Source: Cristatella mucedo (taxonomy: Eukaryota > Bryozoa > Phylactolaemata > Cristatellidae). Taken from it: a stretch of 64,000 nt of DNA. This document shows positions 57,007-64,000 of the stretch, one piece after another. Made by a program: the position numbers and the translations under genes. Every line of letters starts with the position of its first letter. Within the stretch, counting starts at the first letter, position 1. Under the pieces are notes generated by a model. The model was given only the letters and a program-made list of their open reading frames with translations. It was not told the origin of the DNA and ran no database searches. Location: assembly GCA_009760855.2 (NCBI GenBank), contig WPIO01000008.1:579001-643000 (forward strand), in the 5' to 3' direction.

Positions 57007-57929
57007 AAGAGGTGTCTTTCTTCAGAAATTAGAAAACCTAACGTTCAAAGTCGGCTCTGCCAGCATATCTCCTGTTGAATCTGCATGCAATCTAGGTGTC
57101 TTTTTCCAAAGTGACCATTCATTGGACGACCACATCAGCTCCACAGTCCAGTCGCCTACTTCCAGCTACATAACGTTGCTAAAATTTGGGCTTGTTTAGA
57201 CAAGCTTACCAAATCTAAATTTGTACGTGCACCTGGGACATCTCGACTTCTGTAACTCACTGCTTGCTGGTCTACCGAACTGTGAAATCAGGGGCTTACA
57301 GCTAGTGTAAAACTCTGCAGCTAGACTTGTCTGCCGTGAGAGTCTCAGTGGCCGCATCACAACACTTCTTGCTGGCCGGCCTGCACTGACTCCCAGTCAA
57401 GCAACACATCGACTTCAAGGTTCTGTCACTCACTTTTAGGTTCTCCATTCTTTGCTCTAGTCTACCTATAAGATCTACTACCCCACCAGGTTATGCATAG
57501 TACCAGTTGGTTTTCTGAATCAAATCGTTTGGCAACACCTCGTAGGTGCCTAAAACCCTTTGGAAACCGTACCTCTAGTACTCTCAAAGCCTGGAACTCA
57601 CTTCTGACTTCTGACAACATCCCTTGACTTGTCCACATTTAAAAAGAAGCTAAAAGCATATATATTTATCACAGTATTTAGTGGGTCCATGAGATTAGTC
57701 CTTTGTGTACTTATGCGTGCTGACACCGTGCATGCTGATACTAACCATTTTTGCTTGCTGACCTGGTGCATGTCACCTCAAACCATGTTAAGCTTGCTGT
57801 CATTGTGTGTACTGCCACTAACCGTTCGATCATGCCTACTTCCTTTGCAGCCTATGTAAAGCGCTTAGAAAGAAATTAAGTTCTCTTGAGGATGCTATGC
57901 AAATGTATTCTTCTTCTTATTATTATTGA
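57007..57929 (+). mobile_element. Second LINE-1 copy in tandem, 5'-truncated
   Basis: It begins in the middle of the coding part (ENLTFKVGSASISPVESACNLGV) directly after the (ATT)n of the preceding copy and runs to its own tail near 57929. It lacks the reverse transcriptase core and has many stops. Its tail hairpin is weakened (AGCGCTT against GGATGCT). Same strand and spacing suggest insertion into the neighbour's tail. Confidence 0.9.
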
Positions 57930-57980
57930 TTAGCTGTTGGCAAGCTCTACTGGCAAAAACAAGCACCGCTGCAATCATGC

Positions 57981-58360
57981 TGCTCCCCGCTGCTCCCCGC
58001 TGCTCCCCGCTGCTCCCCGCTGCTCCCCGCTGCTCCCCGCTGCTCCCCGCTGCTCCCCGCTGCTCCCCGCTGCTCCCCGCTGCTCCCCGCTGCTCCCCGC
58101 TGCTCCCCGCTGCTCCCCGCTGCTCCCCGCTGCTCCCCGCTGCTCCCCGCTGCTCCCCGCTGCTCCCCGCTGCTCCCCGCTGCTCCCCGCTGCTCCCCGC
58201 TGCTCCCCGCTGCTCCCCGCTGCTCCCCGCTGCTCCCCGCTGCTCCCCGCTGCTCCCCGCTGCTCCCCGCTGCTCCCCGCTGCTCCCCGCTGCTCCCCGC
58301 TGCTCCCCGCTGCTCCCTGCTGCTCCCCGCTGCTCCCCGCTGCTCCCCGCTGCTCCCCGC
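57981..58360. repeat. 10-bp minisatellite, 38 copies
   Basis: The unit 'tgctccccgc' is repeated 38 times in perfect register. The only variant is 'tgctccctgc' at 58311-58320. Because 10 is not a multiple of 3, each strand's three frames give the same cyclic 10-residue peptide and none contains a stop. This explains the 140-240-codon open frames on both strands. It begins about 50 bp after a LINE-1 tail. Confidence 0.98.
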
Positions 58361-59591
58361 CAGCCTCAGCAAATTTTGTCACTCCCCAGCTCTGCCCTTT
58401 GGACCGACCGACAGAGGCCGCCAATTGCTGGGCCTTCCGGAGTCGTGCGGCCCACCATGCTGGGCTCTGCTTTTACCAGATTGCAGACTCTATTCACAGT
58501 GCGATCGCCGGGATTATGATAACCCCCTTCCATCAGGGTTGTGAGTTAAGCCAGCAGCAGCAACCATGCTCTAAAGTGCACTTGTCTATTAGCCGAAATT
58601 CAATTCGCACGAGTGCCATTGTCGGACTAGTTTACATGTGGATATTCAAAATATGTAACGACTAGGATGCAGCACCCAGTGGTATAATGTCCCTGTGCAT
58701 GCGGCAAGCGACGTGGGTTAAAAAGCTCTCTGGCACAACTCAACATTTCTCCTGTGTAGCAATAACTCGGAAGATATGCACAACCGGTCTTTATCTAGCA
58801 GACAATGCAAGCTTGCCCTTATCCGTCAGTGTGGCTGTGTTTGCTGTGAATCTCGGGGTCCTCTTTCAAAAATACTCTCCCGAGGGTAAACCAAAACCGA
58901 GGCAGCTCACCACTAACAGCAGTGGCCGCTGTCAACGAACGCAGAGTAGTCATCGGCTCAAAAAACAGGAACATGCCGCTGCTACAGCTGCCCCTGCTAC
59001 AGCTGATGATACTGGTACTACCACTGCTGCCGGTGCTGCTACTATTGCTGGTGCTGCTACTATTGCTGCTGCTGCAGCAGCAGAAGTGGCTCACTTCTCC
59101 TCCGAAGCCGAAGGAATGCACTAGTGTTAGCTTGGCTTTGCATCCACAAAGACCGGCAAGAGCCAGCACTGTGGCTGCGCGTGTCCAATTAGACTGTTAT
59201 AAGCAATTGCAAAATAATTGAAAATAAACACGACAGTCAACTGTTAAAAGCCAGCACTTAGCCACTTAGGCCAACTACCTGCAGAAAGGCCCCCTGGCTC
59301 AGACCGGTGAGCATTTTATCAATTAGCAGCCTTTCACAGTCCACTTTCAGACCCACCACTCATGGGCGGGCACGGCCTCTAGTCCGAACTCATCCGATCG
59401 CCTGTCCTGCAGTGCCCTCCGAAAGCAGGCAGCAGAAGTGAAGCGAGGAGGTTAGCTTGGACGAGAGACCAACGTGGTCGATCCGTGCAGGACTCGGGCA
59501 GCTCGGCTTGTCTGACATGAACACTGCAACAGCTGCATCAGATCACTCATCTCTGATATAGAGCACTGGCTCGATAAAACGCAGCAACGTA
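58361..59591. other. Unassigned intergenic DNA
   Basis: Mixed sequence. 'VNLGVLFQ' encoded near 58845 faintly resembles a LINE-1 block but is too short to call. A GCTGCT-rich repeat lies near 58976. No gene is recognised. Confidence 0.4.
58976..59090. repeat. Imperfect CTG/CTACAG-type repeat
   Basis: GCTGCT and GCTACT triplets in varied order, translating to Leu- or Ala/Thr-rich peptides. An open frame of 145 codons across it is not supported. Confidence 0.75.
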
Positions 59592-60060
59592 CCGGCTTTA
59601 AGGTCTTGTCACTCGCTTTTAGGTGCCAACCAACTCTTGTTATGGTCTACCTATCTGTAGAAGCAAACCTTAGGGACTTTTTTGCTACCACCGTCTCCGC
59701 TGATCCTTACCTGACTCTGATGCATACCAAGCTGATATGTACTAGAGACTGTCCATGTAATTCATATGCTCTTAAAGGCTGTAGCTAAATCCGACTGAGA
59801 TCATAACTACATTTGAGGCAAAGCCAAAAACCTACCTACTGGTCACCGATCGCTCCGTCCTTCCAAATCGGCCTTAGTATGCTAATGCAGGATGCAATTG
59901 TGCTATTAGTGCCACTAATCAGTTGCTGCTCAGCTCGTGCTGTACGAAGTGCCCAGATGCATGGATGAAGTGCCCAGAAAGACATTCAGCTACCATAGGA
60001 TGCTATGCAATTGCATTATTATCATTTTTATCATTATACTCATTATTTTATTGCTGTCAT
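59592..60060 (+). mobile_element. LINE-1 copy, highly decayed
   Basis: It begins GFKVLSLAFR, matching the DFKVLSLTFR block, continues with weak similarity and ends in a tail 'gaagtgcccagaaagacatt' followed by (ATT)-rich bases near 60013-60060. Arms of the hairpin are mutated. Confidence 0.65.
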
Positions 60061-60306
60061 TATTATTATGAATACTATTTTTATGCTCGGTCTCAGCAGT
60101 AGATACACATCAATGCCTTGGTAGAAGCTGGACCCTAGCCGATGGCTTTTACTTCTCCGACTGACAATTTTTACTCGTTATCATGGAGAGATTCGGCACA
60201 GGGAGCCTCATCCTGACGATTTGCAACCAGCATTCTTTGCATCGGTCTTTGTGTTGCACCAACCGTAGTTCTTCAGGTGGACGGCAGAGGGAGTTAGGGA
60301 CTGAGC
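60061..60306. other. Short unassigned spacer
   Basis: No feature is recognised between the LINE-1 tail and the following microsatellite. Confidence 0.4.
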
Positions 60307-60397
<91 letters not shown>

Positions 60398-60428
60398 GAG
60401 GGAGAGAGAGGGAGGGAGGGAGGGAAGG

Positions 60429-60479
<51 letters not shown>

Positions 60480-60590
60480 TGGACGGACGGATGGACGGAC
60501 GGACGGACGGACGGACGGACGGATGGACAGACAGACAGACAAACAGACCGACCGACAGACAGACAGGCAGGCAGACAGAGACAGCGAGAC
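60307..60590. repeat. (GA)n, (GACA)n and (GGAC)n compound repeat
   Basis: A pure GA run, a GGGA-rich part, about twelve GACA units (near 60428-60478), then GGAC/GGAT units and further GACA/GACC units. Asp/Arg/Thr and Ser/Val/Cys frames are repeat translations. Confidence 0.95.
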
Positions 60591-62010
<1,420 letters not shown>

Positions 62011-64000
62011 GGGGGTAGGGGAGAGTGAAATAGACGGCAGGCAGAAAGCTAAATAATAGCTTATAATAATAATAACAATAACATAATAATAGAAAACTTA
62101 AAAAAAAATAGTTTAGAATGGGTGTGTTGATACGGCTCTCTCTCTCCTTCTGGTTTAGGAGGTCGCGAGTTCTACTCCGAAGCACCAAACATTATTTGTT
62201 ATGCCTAGAGCACGATACTGCTTCGAGGTGCTTATAAACTTATATAACTCCGGCTTGCGGTTCAGCTGCACAAGCTTTTGCAGATCGATTTCGTAGTCCT
62301 AGAAGTTCAGGCACGGATAGCTTTTGCCAAAAGAGTCAAGGTGGCCAGCACACTGCAGGCAGCACATGCATTACGACCACGATTCTTAAGCTAACGAAGC
62401 TGCAACGGCTCTGCTTCCATCTACATGTGGAGCTGAACTGCTTCAGGCGCCAGGGTGAGCCGGCTGCAGCAGGAGGCGCCCGGTCCACCAAGAATCTCGG
62501 CACAACTCAGCCGCACCTGCATCTCTGTCTCTTACAGCTTTGCCGGCGAAAGTTGGTCGCCGGTACAGGTCGAGGGCTCCAGACCAGTCGGAGCGAAACC
62601 CCCGAAGCTCTTGCGCCGGCCCGCGACGTCGGCTGTGACCCTCGTCCAGCTGCACAGCCTTTCCGGGCCTGCCTTTGCTTCTGCGTTGAGTTGCTTCCTC
62701 TGCCACTCGATTACTCCTTCTGCCAGGCTTCACACTTTACTTTTACGTTTTCACCGTGCTAGCTAGCGACAGTAAACTAAGTATGCGTAGTTAATTACCC
62801 TCAGTTTTCAGGAGCACAATGCACCTACAGGGGCTATGCATGATGTTAGTCTTTGCGGTGACTGGTGAGTGAGTGAGTGATGCTCTAGTCATCTGCGAGT
62901 AATTTACCCACCTCTATTCGCATTGCTTATCTGCCTTCCTTTAGTAACTTGCCAACTCGTATTATCCCTTCTTGTTCCGTTGATAGTTGATTATGGTAGT
63001 ATGGTTCTGTATTACCGGAACCGTCCACATTCTGACAGTCTAGGAGACACTGTGCACACACTCGCACACGCACACACGCATACATGCACTTTGATGCACA
63101 CATGCACACAAACATGCATACACACTACACGTGCGCACACATTTTACGATTAATGCTGCTCGACATCCGAATGTCGCAGACGTTCGGCAGCCTAGCAGCA
63201 GCAGCAGCAGCAGCCTAGCAGCAGCAGCATCAGCCGCAGGACATGGGTCTTGCAGCGCAGATCCGCCGAGCATCGCCGGTCGGCCATCGGTGACGATAAT
63301 CCACTCACCGTACCCTCGTGCCAATGATGATGTCATTTGCTCGGCACCGATATCGTCAGCAGGATGTTTTCACTTATCTCACCGTTAGACTAAACAAGAT
63401 CATCCAGCAGCATCTGCTGGGAATTTCCTGACCTCGGCGGCAGGCAGGCCGGAAGCCTTGCTTCGAATCCCACCCACCCACTACTCCGTGACTTCTTTCA
63501 TCATCGGTGCCTCTCAATCGGCTCGGGATTGAGAGCCTTTTGCAGCTACCGGCAAGTGCACCAGCTTCCGGCTAGGTCTGGGGGCAAGTGTTAGTCTTTG
63601 ACCTCGCATTTGACCATGTCAGCCTTTGCTCCCCCTCGTCTGCCCCTTTGACCTTGCAGTGAGTCCCCACTTTCTTCCCCAGGTCAGTCTGCTCCCCAAG
63701 TCCTGCCTAGCCACACGTTTGGTCCAGTGTTTGGTCCACGGCCAAGTATGCCATTCTGTCCTTGCCTTGATTCGAGCATCACTATCAGCCAGATGCTGCC
63801 AGCTCGTCTTAACTGACCCAACTCATCGTTTGGTTGACTTTCAGAGAGCAAGCGGTTCAAATTGACAGATTACATCTGCTGCCAGCACTACTTCGATAGC
63901 TAAGTCCAATCAGCATTCCCGGGCGGCATTAGCAGAGCCACACTGCTGCTGCTGCTGCTGCCCACCTCCAGTCAAGCTGGATCTCCATTGGGGCAGACCA
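62011..64000. other. Unassigned intergenic DNA to the right edge
   Basis: Mixed sequence with a GTGA run near 62866-62880, CA-rich patches near 63052-63130, CAG repeats near 63190-63230 and a CTG run near 63944-63961. A box-B-like 'gcttcgaatccc' near 63461 has no convincing box A partner. No gene is recognised. Confidence 0.4.

Noticed and set aside
57926-58665. 197- and 242-codon frames across the decamer array
   Set aside because: They arise because the 10-bp unit has no stop in any frame. The flanking parts show no recognised protein.
58835-58890. VNLGVLFQ peptide resembling the LINE-1 NLGVFFQSD block
   Set aside because: Only about eight matching residues and no flanking similarity. Could be chance.
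63430-63500. Box-B-like 'gcttcgaatccc'
   Set aside because: No convincing box A at the right distance and no second copy in the window.

Overview
The window is from a GC-rich animal genome, most likely a bilaterian invertebrate. Three things point there: an intronless Sox group C (SoxC) gene inside a large CpG-rich block, many 5'-truncated non-LTR retrotransposons of the CR1/L2 type, and tRNA-derived SINEs with very long dinucleotide microsatellites. I cannot name the species. There is no prokaryotic gene organisation, CRISPR array or rRNA, and I see no intact tRNA gene.

Only one protein-coding gene can be supported: SoxC on the + strand at 2990-4180. It has a complete HMG box, a sumoylation motif and the conserved C-terminal activation domain. 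It is preceded by a CCAAT/TATA-like core promoter and a roughly 2.4 kb CpG-rich flank, and followed by a 3' UTR with an ATTAAA signal near 4792.

The rest is intergenic DNA carrying four repeat families defined here by comparing copies within the window. LINE-1 is CR1/L2-like with an (ATT)n tail: 49390-50506, 55712-57003, 57007-57929, 59592-60060, 8100-8800 and many tail-only fragments. LINE-2 is a second RT lineage ending in a 'gagatacatt' motif: 19477-20158, 20460-21850, 26100-26660, 29990-30275 and 34478-34760. SINE-A has a tRNA-like head and a 3' end matching the LINE-1 tail hairpin, with eight copies (one a weak remnant). SINE-B is a second tRNA-like family with four copies. All LINE copies are truncated or broken, so none looks active.

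Simple repeats are unusually abundant: 393 nt of uninterrupted homopurine (13082-13474), 87 nt of pure (CGG)n (23769), (CAG)23 inside a LINE-2 copy (26290), about 0.95 kb of TC-rich repeat (36.6-37.6 kb), 38 copies of a 10-bp unit (57981-58360), and (AC)59 (61877). By eye, roughly 0.3-14.6 kb, 22-24.3 kb and 29-34.3 kb are rich in CpG, whereas the DNA right of about 34.3 kb has a more balanced composition and is richer in TpG/CpA. That pattern suggests CpG islands against a methylated background.

I did not find a new multi-gene system. The points most worth a second look are the shared SINE-A/LINE-1 3' hairpin, trinucleotide and decamer expansions sitting in or next to retrotransposon copies, several strong hairpins in GC-rich DNA, and clustered CCAAT and CACGTG sites far from any recognised gene.
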